A stretch of 64,000 nt of DNA from Azorinus chamasolen (GCA_963576725.1 OY755241.1:72676799-72740798); one strand, 5' to 3'; shown: positions 33,810 through 45,299, counted from the first letter of the stretch. Numbers and translations: made by a program. The notes: a model not told the origin generated them from the sequence alone.

Positions 33810-34712
33810 CAATAGCACTAATAACTGGTCAACTTAGGTAAGAGATCTGCTATGTAGTTCGGGGTTTTCAGATGTCTGGGCATTCCCAGAATCTGTCGGC
33901 TTAGAAGTATTTTCACCTGTTGTAAAGACTCGTTTAAAAGATATTTACATTTCTCAATGGCATGAGAGCGCCGATAATTGTACATATTTGGTTTTGTTTA
34001 AAGAACTCAAGACACCATTTAGTGTGTCTACATATTTAAACTTATTAGATAAGACCAAATACAGAAATGTGCTATCTCAAATTACATTGTCTTCTCATAA
34101 ACTTTTGATAGAAGTAGGTCGACATAGGTAGATATCGAGGAATGAAAGATTGTGTCAAATTTGTGAATTAAACGACATAGAAGACGAATACCATATTATA
34201 CTAGTATGTCCTAAATATGATAACCTTATAAAATAATATGTATAAAATTATTTCTGGCGAATATCGAGCATGTTCAATTTATTAAATTGTTGAACAGTAC
34301 ACAGATAACTGTTTTAAATAGATTAGCTACATATAGCTATATACTGTTTTAAAGTTTTAAACGCAGAGATGGTGAATTAATCTCTTAGTCGCATTCGTTT
34401 ATTAATACATCATGCAAGCCAATGTTTTGAATAATAATGCATGTTCATTTACATTGATATTTTGTATATACACGCAATTAAACCTAATGTACTCATATCG
34501 GGCCTTTAGCCATACAAGGATAAGTACAAAACAATGTACATGTATATGAAAAACTTGATTAATAACACTTTCACAAAATAGACATTGGCTAAACCAAGAT
34601 AAAGACCTACACACCATCAATCTGATATTGAATGTGACAATAATGCATGTATTATCTGTATTTGTATTTATGATGATGAGCTGTAATGCTTAAACCAAAT
34701 AAATATTCTGTT
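33810..34712 (+). pseudogene. LINE 2 C-terminal end and 3' UTR
   Basis: RLCQICELNDIEDEYHIILV (34155-34215) carries the CxxC...C motif also seen in LINE 1. The 3' UTR near 34670 reads GATGATGAGCTGTAATGC and TTAAACCAAATAAATATTCT, ending in TTCTGTTCTGTTCTC, a simple-repeat tail. Confidence 0.75.
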
Positions 34713-34721
34713 CTGTTCTCT

Positions 34722-34988
34722 CGTTTCAACAGTATGCTAGCCATATCACGACGTCCAGCTAACTACAGGTAGGTGGAAGATCCCATATGTTCTTCTGTGC
34801 ACGGACAACATTGCATTGTGCACAGAATAAAAAAATCCAGGTAAAACCACCGACCTAACGCAAGCCAGCTGGAAGGCTTCTTCGTATGAAAAAAATAAAA
34901 ATGTCCAGACCGGGATCCGAACCCACAGTGGTGAAGGGCTAAGCGACTGTCAGTCGAAGACCATAACCGCTCGGCCGCGGTGGCCCCA
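34722..34988 (-). mobile_element. tRNA-derived SINE
   Basis: On the minus strand the head near 34988 has A box TGGCCGCGGCCGAGCGGTT-like sequence (CCGAGCGGTTATGG) and B box GGGTTCGGATCCCGG. The body includes GGAAGGCTTCCAGC... on the plus strand reading CTGGAAGGCTTC, and the tail ends at 34722 beside the LINE 2 tail. A second copy lies at 37340-37835. Confidence 0.75.
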
Positions 34989-35892
34989 TTGAGTGTGTAC
35001 TACAGAGGATGTAACAAAATGTCAAACAGGAAATATTCCATATAGACCTTATAAGGTACACGTAACAAATGTTCTTCTTTCGTTTGTAATTATTCAACGA
35101 AGATATTCTTCTAATCAGTAGACGCTATCAATAATAATGATAATATTACTGACATGACATTATCATCATAAATACTTGTAAAATTTTGCTTTTGAGAATT
35201 TATCTGAACATCCCCGCTGTTGAACTTATTTGCTAACAAGGTACCCACACGTCTGTCTGAACCTATAGGGGACGACGATAAAATGGTGGTTTTTATCCAC
35301 CGCGCTGTTATTGCATATGTAATTAGCAAGAATCATATCCTGTCACGCTTCCGTTTTCTATTGCTCACTTCATGATTGTCATCCATTATCAACTGTTTAA
35401 CTACCGTCGTCATCATCTCATTCGTCATCGATAATTGTTTCACTACCGCAACTCTTCAATATACTGTGTTCAAACTGAAATGCATGTCCTGTTATAACAG
35501 GTATGCCTAAAACATATAAACCCCTTGCACACCAAATCAAAAGGAACATAACATCGAGTATGTCATTTTGACATTGGCTTTGACCTTGTCCTGTACTTAC
35601 ATACCTCAACATCAATATTGCGCTTCATGACACACGGCTTTTAAAATTAAACTGTCAAGTTCTTGATTCGAAACCGTTTTGATTAACACCCAGTCGACCG
35701 CCCAACATATGCAAAGCAATAAAGCCGCTGTTTCGAAGGATGAGGGACAGAATAGTGTCAGAAGCTAGATTAAGATTACTTGCTGTTAAATATTTTCCAG
35801 ATGTTTGATCTGTAAATATGTATTTTCCTATAAAATCGGTGAAGCCAGGTAGGAAAGTACACTATCAACAATCTAAGAAGTGTTAATCACAA
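34989..35892. other. No feature recognised
   Basis: No gene or repeat could be supported; short chance reading frames only. Confidence 0.4.
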
Positions 35893-36109
35893 TTAACCCT
35901 AGTCAAGGCATGGTAGCGCATCTTGACTCGCATTTGCAAACAGATTGGATCCAGATGAGACGCCGAGTAACTCAGCGTCTCATCAGGATCCTATCTGTTT
36001 GTCACTCTGTCTATAGTTTCTGAAACGCTTCTGCGAATCAGAAGTAAGTAGCAAATACAACAGATCAGAGTTTTTGGCAGACATTTTGGTTTAGCACGAC
36101 AAGGTTTAA
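35893..36109 (+). mobile_element. Family G MITE
   Basis: Left end TTAACCCTAGTCAAGGCA, right end GCACGACAAGGTTTAA. The hairpin at about 35936-36002 is 43 bp from the left end: CAAACAGATTGGATCC ... GGATCCTATCTGTTTG, with inner AGATGAGACGCCGAG facing CTCAGCGTCTCATCA. Confidence 0.7.
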
Positions 36110-36516
36110 GATAACAGTATTATTTGCACAACCCCCAGATGCCTGAACAGCCCACGCGCTTACAGACCGATTTATAAACACTGTTCATGATAAGTGTTTT
36201 ACCAAAGAAGGATTGCACGTGTTGAATATTGAATTGTGTCATAACGGGTTTCATTGAAAGAGGTTGGTAAATAGTGCTCTGTCGTTAAACGGAAGCATTA
36301 TTCGCACGCTGTCGTATAAGACAGATCTGGTCAAGGTCGGTTAGTAGAGAAGGGAATGAGGGTATTACATATCGATTACTACGCTCGAAACAAATGTATT
36401 TTAATTCTTTGAATCAGATAACATCAGCATTTAACCTTTCTAATGCTGAAAACAACAATGTCTGCTCAATTTCTGAGTTGTTGAAGTTTTCATTAACTTC
36501 CGCTTCGATTAAACCT

Positions 36517-36748
36517 TTAACCCATTACCTCATAGGCTATTTTCAGATCAAACCGCTTTGAATAAATCTACCAAAAAGGAGCAATTAACTAGAGAAAAGG
36601 ACATTTTTAGAATTATTTTGTAGTTTGAAACCATTGTGATAAATAGAGCATTTGCTCCTATAGGAACAAATGCTCTATTTATCACAATGGTTTCAATAGG
36701 TGATTTTACAGAAGCGTAGAAAAGCGTATTTATGGAGGAAAGGGTTAA
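36517..36748 (-). mobile_element. Family C MITE, complete
   Basis: TTAACCCATTACCTCATAGG at the left, TTATGGAGGAAAGGGTTAA at the right. Hairpin 36627-36694 is nearly perfect, GAAACCATTGTGATAAATAG to its complement, apex TTGCTCCTATAGGAACAA. Confidence 0.9.
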
Positions 36749-37069
36749 GAAAATATAGACTTGGATCCTGATGACACGTCAAATTATTTGTAGTTCTTTT
36801 TATTGAATAATTGTATCTTATAATGTTGTCTCATATTTCAACCGACACTGCTATTCAAAGAAGTTGACATATTCTCATTTATTGGAGCAATCCATATCAG
36901 ACACAACCCGGTATTAATTCAGAACACAACCAAGTGTGTGGGAATAAAACATGTGCAGTGTTTGTGCTTTGGCTGCGTATTGACACCGTATAATTGGTGT
37001 CTTAACATGTCATTTGTAGACACGGGTTGTTTTGGTATTGGTAGAAACTGTAGAGTAGAGCTTTCATAA

Positions 37070-37109
37070 GCAAACAGAACATACCTTGATTTCGGTCGAC
37101 TGTGTTTGC
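37070..37109 (-). repeat. Shortened family B palindrome
   Basis: GCAAACAGAACATACC ... GACTGTGTTTGC retains only the outer arms; the inner stem has been deleted. Confidence 0.55.
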
Positions 37110-37339
37110 ATATGAGTATACAACAACAGTTTGACATAGCAACGTCGATACAAATGGAAGTAGCAGCTAGCTTCCTTTGATGCATGTCTAGTCTACACAC
37201 ATGTCCGAATTATATAATATCACGTCGCTTGCTAATCAAAGAGTCGAAGAATGTATTGTTACTGAAATCGCTCAAGGGAGGAGAATATGTTTGTGTTACA
37301 CTGATCTAAATTGATTTAATTCGTATCGAGGTTTTACGC

Positions 37340-37835
37340 AGCTTTAACAGTATTTCAGTTATATCGCTACGGCCAGTTAACCCTTCGCTTGCTGAATTTC
37401 AAAATACAGTTCTCCTTCTTTACCCATGTCCTGTTGTATAATTACATATGTCTTCACTGTGTACAAGTATTTCGCTGTACAATCACTGCTGTGGAGTGCA
37501 CTGGTTGCACAATCAACTTGTAAATAGTGCAGACCCTGATGAGACAGCTCCTGCAGGAGCTGTCTAATCTGGGTCGTCACTATTTACAGGTAGGTATATT
37601 GACGTGAATAGCAAGCGAAGGGTTAATTGTAGGTGGAGGAAGATCACGTACTTGTTTTCTGTGCATGGAAATACCGCAATGTTTCGGGCACTCGGGTATA
37701 ACCACCGACCTACCGCAAGAGGTATGGAAGGCTTCCGCATATGCAAAATCCATAGGACGGGATTCAAACCACAGTGGGGAAGGTCTAAGCGATTGTCAGT
37801 CGAAGATCACAACCACTCGAACAGGGATGTCCCCT
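37340..37835 (-). mobile_element. tRNA-derived SINE split by a family A MITE
   Basis: Sequence 37350-37380 (TCAGTTATATCGCTACGGCC) and 37627-37835 are one SINE copy related to 34722-34988 (shared ACCACCGACCTA, GGAAGGCTTC and the B-box complement GGGATTCAAACC). The MITE sits at the TTAA between them. Confidence 0.75.
37377..37626 (-). mobile_element. Family A MITE inserted in a SINE
   Basis: 250 bp with TTAA at both ends and TIR CCCTTCGCTTGCT. Hairpin 37520-37587 (GTAAATAGTGCAGACCC ... GTCACTATTTAC, apex CAGCTCCTGCAGGAGCTG). Reverse orientation relative to 33560. Confidence 0.95.
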
Positions 37836-38069
37836 GGGCGAAATTAAAGCTACTGACATTCATATGTATATACATAAATGCTGATAATCGAAAGGACCAC
37901 GTTTGATATACCTTTGTCATCACTAGTATGTGAACTAGACATTTTAATACAGTCTGAATCAGCTATTTGTGTTTTATGCTGTACGAGTGAGGTCCAAATA
38001 ACTCTGTTGTCCCAAATAAAGTGTTCTCACTAGCATAAATACTAATAAACCTTAGAACAAACTAGTTAC

Positions 38070-38292
38070 TATTTTCCCTTATGAACATTTATGCATTAAT
38101 TGATGTCTTCAGGACTGTTCATTAACTTATTTATCATACGGTAAATTGTTTAAGGGAATATTTGGCTTTAGGAAAAACTATAGGATCAGATCTATATAAT
38201 TTCGTAAGCAAACAGAGTTTTGTATAATCTGGATCTACGCTATTTACTCAGACGTTAAAAGGCGTTTATAATTATGAGGGAAATGGTTAATT
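38070..38292 (-). mobile_element. Family B-type MITE, reduced hairpin
   Basis: The right end GGCGTTTATAATTATGAGGG then AAATGGTTAA matches the B2 variant end (complement TTAACCATTTCCCTCATAA). A short palindrome GCAAACAGAG ... CGCTATTTAC is at 38208-38246. Left end TTTTCCCTTATGAACATTT. Confidence 0.65.
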
Positions 38293-38629
38293 AAGATACA
38301 AATGAAAGCAGTGAACCACAGTTATAGGTTTGATAACTGTTGTAGATTTTAGCAGTTTAACCCGCAACTCATATGCTAATTTTTTGGATGGACATATTTA
38401 CCCCGGGGGCCAGATAGGGTTACCGTGCACACCGTCTGATTATGTTTCATGGGTACCAGGGTGTTTAGTAGGCTCAGCTAAATGCAAATCAAAATTGTAC
38501 CCATGGAAAAAACTCGTTCCAGCTATGGATATTTCTACTTTTCCCATGGCAACCAGTGGTCTGGACAACGACGGTGGGTAAAGGCTATAATGTAGTATAT
38601 CTATGCTATTTGGGGCACTATGAGTTTTA
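38293..38629. other. Unassigned stretch with an open frame
   Basis: An open frame at 38330-38581 (...GGQIGLPCTPSDYVSWVPG...) has relatively protein-like composition, but I recognise no domain and see no splice or promoter context. It may be a lost repeat coding fragment or chance. Confidence 0.25.
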
Positions 38630-39690
38630 AACTGCTGCCAAACTAAAGGTAAGACATTGGTCCTTAATTAAGAATATGTTTTTGTAAATTACCTCATTTG
38701 CATAAGCATGAATACTAATGAGAAAACCGAAAAAAGAAGGAAAAAAGTCTAGAAGATGATGAAAACTAGATATGAAATCACACGAGATGCTCTGAATACA
38801 CCCAAATATGTTCTTATACATACATCAACCTCAAAGAGAGTATTATATAAAACAAAATGGTGTCTCTATGGCTTTTTACATATTTATTTAGTTGTTTAGT
38901 ATCCATAGCAGATGTACGTCCGGACAACGTCAGCGCATAGAGAAGATAACATTATTTCTACAGGCCTTTGGAAGCTGGTCTAACAGCATCAACTTGTTAC
39001 CAAACAAAAAATAAATACACAGGTATTTGATTCAGAATGTCATGTTGTTAATAAGTTCATTAGCATATTCATGAATATTAATGAGAAACCCCCCAAAATG
39101 AGAGAAAAAGACAGGAAAATGGTGAAAACAATCATCTGTGATGCTCTAAATGCATAGTGATAAATTACAGTAAAACTTCGATTATTCGAACACTATAATA
39201 CGCATTATTATCGATCTTTAAGACAGGTGGCAGCTTAATGCATGGTGAGCGTCATGCAGAAAGCTCCTCTAGAAGCTTTCTGCATGACTTTCACCATGCA
39301 TTAAGCAGCCACCTGCCTAAAAGGGTCTAAATTCTTCTGTACCGAAATTTCGGATAATCGAGGTTTTACTGTATGTTCTTATACATAAAACCCATCTTAT
39401 TCAGAGTAATCTAGCTGATACTATGTAAAAAAGTCTCTCTATGGGTTTTTTGCATTGTATTAAGTTTTAGAGTTTCATAAGCAAATGTACATCCGGGCAG
39501 CGTCAACACATGGATAAAGTAATAACATTGTATCACAGGGCCTTTAGCAGCTCGGAGCTAACATTATCAATCTGTTACCAAATATATAAGAAATAACATG
39601 ATCATTGATTTAGAATAGCATGTTGTTAATCAGTCCATTAGCATATTAATGAATATTGATGCTTAAATCAATAAAACAGAATGGAAATTA
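38630..39690. repeat. About 370-bp tandem repeat, three partial copies
   Basis: Landmarks recur: GCATAAGCATGAATACTAAT (38700), GCATATTCATGAATATTAAT (39063) and GCATATTAATGAATATTGAT (39641); also ACGTCCGG(A/G)CA and CTGTTACCAAA-type pieces. Spacing is about 370 bp, and about 578 bp where a 208-bp MITE has inserted. Confidence 0.8.
39166..39373 (+). mobile_element. Family D hairpin in a pogo-like MITE
   Basis: Ends TACAGTAAAACTTCGATTAT and ATAATCGAGGTTTTACTGTA are inverted repeats of classical pogo-like type, different past base 10 from the ends at 2253. The 92-nt hairpin (39224-39315) is nearly identical to that at 2397-2488, apex AAGCTCCTCTAGAAGCTT. Inserted within the 370-bp repeat. Confidence 0.9.
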
Positions 39691-41787
39691 TTTAAAAACG
39701 GTAGAATGATTTTTAAACCATCCGGTATGCTCAAAGTATACCGGAATAATTCAAGCGCTTTCAAATTTTTATTTAGCTGGTTTTATATCAAACGATGGTG
39801 CCTGTATCCGTTATTTTCTTTATACGGGCATGATTGTGTACTTTTCTGGCATGAAAACAAATGAACAGTTAAGGTACAAATAGCGTTTCAATTTCCAAGT
39901 GTGATTTGAAACTTAACTCTGCTTACTTTTATATTCATGGTAATGAGTAGGGTATCACAAAAAAACTTGAAATGATTTACCCAGAGTCTGACTTATGCAA
40001 AGATTAAGATAATTAATCAAAAACTTATTAAGTAAACTAAACGGGGTGTGTGTGGGCTGATGTCTCGGCTCATTTGAATAGTTATACATATTTTCGTTGT
40101 TGTATCAGTACTGTGAGTACACCACTCCCATGATTATTATGTTTAAAACTATTTTTAAAAGTATCATGTTTTGAGGAGACGCCAATGTAATGACTTGTAA
40201 ATCACCTGTATTGATGAGGACATCGAACAGCAATATGACATGGTTTATAAGGTCGAAATGAAACAAGGCTTTTTAACTGGTGTATTTCGTGACATACAAG
40301 TGACATTAGACTTATCGAAACTGGTGTTTTTGACGCAAACATATATTTACAAACAAAAGCATACATGCATTTACAAACCATTACCGGTGTATCATTGTCG
40401 TTTTTAGCACATGTACAAACACCTTTTTTTATTGCATGCTGTAGATGGAAAGCTAGAGTTTAAGAAAAATGCATCTCACATTACTGAAATAAGATACATA
40501 AGATACATGGCAAAACATGCATGGAACATTATCATGTCAAATTAAATAAATACTAATTATACCACAAGAAACCCATCCGCCATTTCGATTCTGGCCCTTA
40601 CTGTTAAGAATGTTTAAGCGGTACACCTTTCTTTGTGATATATTACACTATCATCACATCTATATTAATCATAATTCAAGTTGAATAATAATCTTCAAAG
40701 AGCCCCAACCACCTTATTCATAATTCTTCATCTGCTTCAAGAGTCTACTCCAGAATGTCCACAATGAATAGTTATGTACATTTGCTGTTTGTTTGGTATG
40801 TGGTGTTTCATGCATGACTCATGTTTGTACTTTTAATGATGAACGATGACAACAGGAAACAATTAATTTGTAAAGCATAAAGTTTTTCACACACAAATGC
40901 TGAACCTAAGTAATTGTCAGAACCACAGCTCTACAGAGACCTCTATATATTTGACATGTACTCTTATACTTTCTAGATCGTCTTCTGATTCTTTTCGTAT
41001 GACGTTTGAAAACTACATCTTCATAAGAGTCACCATGTAAGCTGAGTATTCGCAAATTTTATGAGGACTATAGAGTACATCGGTTATGTTTTGTGGTCAG
41101 TAGAGGTCACAATGGGTTCCACGTGTATGAAGAACAGTTTTATACTAATAAAATCAATTAAGAACATCTATTCAAATATTATACTTTTTTAAAAAAAAAA
41201 GTACGGAGGATACTGACTATAAATGCGGTTTGAAAGTGTGGAAAGTGTCCAGGGCGAACCAATAACTTTTTTTTTTGGATTATGTGTCACCACTGTGTTG
41301 TCAGCTTCACGCCTTCTGGGGCTACGCGTCACAACAAAGTCGTCAACCTAACGCCCTCTTGGGCTACGTGTCTCCAACGTTTTAATTACACTGCACAAAT
41401 TGTGTGAAATCGATTGCAGTGCTGAAGGTCATTCATCAACGTGGTCATGCATCAACGTACCACAAATACCTGTATTCACAACATTTATTCATATTGAATT
41501 TGATTATATTTCCAACTATTTTGATCAAGTTCAATGTATTGATATACAGCGATCTTTGATGAAGTTTTACTGAGTAAAAGTTTAGAACACCCGGTATCAA
41601 ACCGCCACAGCAGATACTTTGTACCATATCCGTACATTTGTAGCATGAAGTTCATTTTTTATAAGATTAACACTACAGCCGAACACAACGAGCAGGCTCA
41701 AACGTTCGGGTTATTTTTTTCCAAACAAGTATTTGTTTAAAAACAAAACCCTTTGACATCCTTGTCGTTCTTTATTTTCAAATCTTT
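39691..41787. other. Long stretch without recognised genes
   Basis: AT-rich. The only local structure seen is a short duplication at about 41283-41375 (TCAGCTTCACGCCTTCTGGG and TCAACCTAACGCCCTCTTGG, spaced about 60 bp, both followed by GGCTACG). Confidence 0.45.
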
Positions 41788-41930
41788 ATAACTCTTTTCT
41801 TCCAATGAAAGCGTTTTCATGTCGTTGCAAACGGAGTTGCCCAGATCAGATGGTTCTTATAGGAGCCGTCTGACCAGGGTCTGCTCTGTTTGCTGATAAA
41901 ATTGTAATAAATCTGACTTTATATCTTCAC
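41788..41930 (+). mobile_element. Family B-type MITE, right end lost
   Basis: Left end ATAACTCTTTTCTTCCAATG, then 38 bp to a 68-nt hairpin at 41826-41893: GCAAACGGAGTTGCCCAGAT ... GGGTCTGCTCTGTTTGC, apex GGTTCTTATAGGAGCC. The long arm is truncated where family K starts. Confidence 0.7.
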
Positions 41931-42231
41931 AACAGCAGGTGTTAAGTGATTGTGTGGCGGCCGTAAAACGTCGCTCCGTACTTCATTCTCAGTGTTGTTA
42001 TACCTTCTGATCCTTCGAGATCATGAATTTCAGTACTTCTTGTTCTGAAAATTGAATACCGCTTAACCCGTTGCTAGGGGGCGTGAGCAGTGTTGCATAT
42101 TCAATTACTGTTCATAAATAGACTCAATAAAACCGAGTCTGCAATTTTCTCTTTTTGTGTTGCAATTGTTGCTCTCGGGGGATCAACTCCCTTCAGAATT
42201 TATAGTTTCTACCAATATCAACAAGAGCACC
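41931..42231 (-). repeat. Family K copy, interrupted
   Basis: Contains ACTCAATAAAACCGAGTCTG, GTGTGGCGGCCGTAAAACG and CTTCTGATCCTTCGAGATC. It continues after element 4 at 42900 (GGAGATCCTTCGAAAACAAA). Confidence 0.65.
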
Positions 42232-42882
42232 GCGAGACGGGGCATTATACTCCCGAAGGCTGTTCTATAAAATTATGTTGAAAAATAAAGGAGGAGTTAG
42301 TTGCACAAGAAATTGCTACCGGAAACTATCAAAGGGCAATAACTCCAGAATGAAAAATGATATGAGAGTTATCTCACTGATATGCACAACTACACATCAA
42401 TATCTATCATTCCTGAAAGTTTGAAGAAATTATGTTGAAAAATAAAAGGAGGAGTTAGTTGCACAAGAAATTGCTACCCGAAACTATCAAAGGGCAATAA
42501 CTCCAGAATGAAAAATGATATGAGAGTTATCTCACTGATATGCACAACTACACATCAGTATCTATCATTCCTGAAAGTTTGAAGAAATTATGTTGAAAAA
42601 TAAAGGAGGAGTTAGTTGCACAAGAAATTGCTACCCGAAACTATCAAAGGGCAATAACTCCAGAATGAAAAATGATATGAGAGTTATCTCACTGATATGC
42701 ACAACTACACATCAGTATCTATCATTCCTGAAAGTTTGAAGAAATTATGTTGAAAAATAAAGGAGGAGTTAGTTGCACAAGAAATTGCTAACGGACAGAC
42801 GGACAAGAAATTGCTAACGGACAGACGGACGGACGGACGACATGCGCCATACCATAATACGTCCCTTCGGGCGTATAAAAAG
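42232..42882 (+). mobile_element. Minisatellite-carrying element 4
   Basis: Starts ACAAGAGCACCGCGAGACGG and ends TCCCTTCGGGCGTATAAAAA. Near-terminal inverted repeats ATACTCCCGAAGG / CCTTCGGGCGTAT. Contains about 3.2 copies of a 157-158 bp monomer (starts near 42272, 42429, 42587, 42744) nearly identical to one another, then ACGGACAGACGGACGGACG. Inserted in a family K repeat. Confidence 0.85.
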
Positions 42883-42989
42883 GCCTGTGTGCATATAAAT
42901 TATGTAAATAGGAGATCCTTCGAAAACAAAAGCAGCAATGTAAAAAGAGAAAATTGCACCATCGGTTTCAATGAGTTTATGCCATTATA

Positions 42990-43510
42990 AAACAGCTAAT
43001 AAAATTAATAATGTTATGCTTTCGTACGTGAATATTCAACATGGAAAGGGTTTAGGTTGTACTGCTAGGTATGTAGAAAACACAAGTGTCTAAAGGAACT
43101 CAAGTGTCACATTACCTTCCGAGAGGAGTGTGACGAAAAACCCGTAACAAATGGATTGACAACTTACATGTGATTCCTTCAAGTCAAGTTGACAACGAAA
43201 AAGAAACAACTATTTTAGCTTACTTAAACCACAGCTGAAATCGTATTTGTACATTTCTATCCCATAGCAGAACTAACGTTGTGACAAATATTACCAGACA
43301 AGAGAACAGTATATTATAAAATAATACACCTACATATACACGGATGTTCAATTTTTATCCATTTACTTGATGGGTTTGACTCTGAACTAATGTGAAAACC
43401 ATGACTAGCACGTTAACTCTGCCATCACTGAATTTTCAAATGGACTCTTCCAAAATTTATACAGGTCATGCGTATGGTGAAAATTTAGGGGTTTTTTTCT
43501 GAAGAGAGGT
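42990..43510. other. No feature recognised
   Basis: Nothing could be supported. Confidence 0.4.
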
Positions 43511-43518
43511 GTAACAGT

Positions 43519-43586
43519 ACAAACAGTGCAGACCCTGGTGAGAGCGCTCTTCAAGGAGCCCTCTCGCCCGGGTCTACAATGTTCGC
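43519..43586 (-). repeat. 68-nt palindrome, family H
   Basis: ACAAACAGTGCAGACCCTGG ... CGGGTCTACAATGTTCGC, inner stem GAGAGCGCTC.../GAGCCCTCTC. Same length and register as the hairpin at 1863-1930. MITE ends not identified. Confidence 0.65.
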
Positions 43587-43924
43587 AAAGGACATTAGTG
43601 ACTTTTGTCCTGCAATGTACATATCAAACGTGAATCATAAACGATATTTCTACCTTGCGTTTGAGAGGTCTAAATGCCATTCAGGATGTGTTAGACGACA
43701 CCAGCCGTACAATATACTCTTATAGTGTGTTTGAGGGGTTTGAATGGCGTTCGGTATGTTGTAGGCGGCAATAGTCCCCTGTAACATTGATTAAAGGCAA
43801 GAAGGTAGATTTGATTCCTTGTGTTGTTATATAGTGAAAGGAATGCATAGAATACCGGTATTGGACTTGGTTTGAAGTGATGTTTGACTTAAGACAAACA
43901 CTGTACGATCAGATCTATACAATA

Positions 43925-43993
43925 GCAAACAGAGCAGACCCTGGTCTCCTGACTGTCCCTATAGGAGCCGTCTGATTTGAGACTAATCTGTCT
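43925..43993 (-). repeat. Family B palindrome, reverse
   Basis: GCAAACAGAGCAGACCCTGG and CCTATAGGAGCCGTCTGATT; the outer right arm is eroded (CTAATCTGTC). The left flank GATCAGATCTATACAATA matches that of the copy at 1387-1633. Confidence 0.65.
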
Positions 43994-43999
43994 ACAAAG

Positions 44000-44779
44000 C
44001 CTTAATTTGTTAATTGCACTGATGATAGATATTACACATATATTAACAATAGGGAACCACTCACCGTTAAACATGCGCTGATAACTACAGAATGAATTTG
44101 ATGTTCAAAGCAAAAGCTGTTTTTACCTTGTAACAATACTTGTCAAATCTTAACGGTGGTTAGCCAGGATCAATAACATGAAACAGCTATCGCTACAGAC
44201 ACACACGTGTCATTTCAACATTTGCTAATGAATAAAATCTCCTTGAGCAAATTTCCACCCATAAACACGTGTTGAATTATATTTTATCACAAAAAGACAC
44301 CAAAAAACTTAAACCTTTTTTTCTTATTTAATTTCAACATCAGCCATTAATCATAATTAGATTTTGTGAAATTAATGTTTGGTCGATCGGCTTTTTACAT
44401 TTTACATCCCTAGACAACAACAACATAGTTGCCTTCCACTATAACGTTTGGACAACGAAAAAGAGTTGTTTCTAAGGCAAGATATTATATGTTTATCGAT
44501 TTTCAAAATACTCATAAAATTGGAAGTCGATATCCGTACTGTTATACAGATATAGGTTACATATGCTTCTATTAGCAATGTGCCTGAAAGACGAACATAC
44601 ATCATCGCAGTCTTGTCGAGTGGCTGTTTATATTTGTAAGCTTTAATATGACCCTGATACATCAGTGCAAATGGTCGGAACTCTGTCGGTTTATAATGCT
44701 ACTGGGTGTGGTATACGGTACCGTAGATATCTCTTCAGATCGACCCTGATACATCAGATACATACATGGCCGGCCCTGT
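44000..44779. other. No feature recognised
   Basis: A short direct repeat of GACCCTGATACATCAG (about 44650 and 44740) is the only structure seen. Confidence 0.4.
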
Positions 44780-44860
44780 GTCAGTTTATAATATAACATA
44801 ATATAACATATAGTTTATTTCGGTTTAAACATAACAGATCATCACCATACAAACATACAT
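44780..44860 (-). repeat. LINE-type 3' end fragment
   Basis: On the minus strand: GGTGATGATCTGTTATG, TTTAAACCGAAATAAACTAT, then ATGTTATATT repeated. The first part matches the 3' UTR of LINE 2 (34670-34700), but the terminal repeat differs. Confidence 0.6.
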
Positions 44861-45299
44861 GTAACTGTATTATGCATGCAACGAAAAGAAGATATAAGCA
44901 TAAACGTAAAATACACGAAGGATCTGAGTGTCAATCATTAATGTTACATGTATTACTTAATTGTGACCACAAAGCGTTCACTAACGCATCCCTGTATTGT
45001 GTTTAAACTTATTTTATTTGTAGATATTTGCATGGATATTGTACAAACACAAAGGAAAACCAAACAAACAAAAGACGGAAACGAAACGAAAGCAAAATTG
45101 CTTATTGTGTTTCTATCCCATTTTTTTGGTTTAAACATATCCCTGTATTTTAAACTCTTATTACAAAATATTGCTAATTTAGCTGTCTTATTACTACTTA
45201 ACAGCTCAAGTAGTTTAAACATGCTTGGTCACTGCCAATACTATCTCTGAAAAAACTGTTTTCTAAAATTACAATATTTCAGACAAATTAATATAAAGT

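Noticed and set aside
38330..38581. 83-codon frame with fairly protein-like composition
   Set aside because: No domain recognised, no neighbours and no splice context; kept only as an unassigned stretch.
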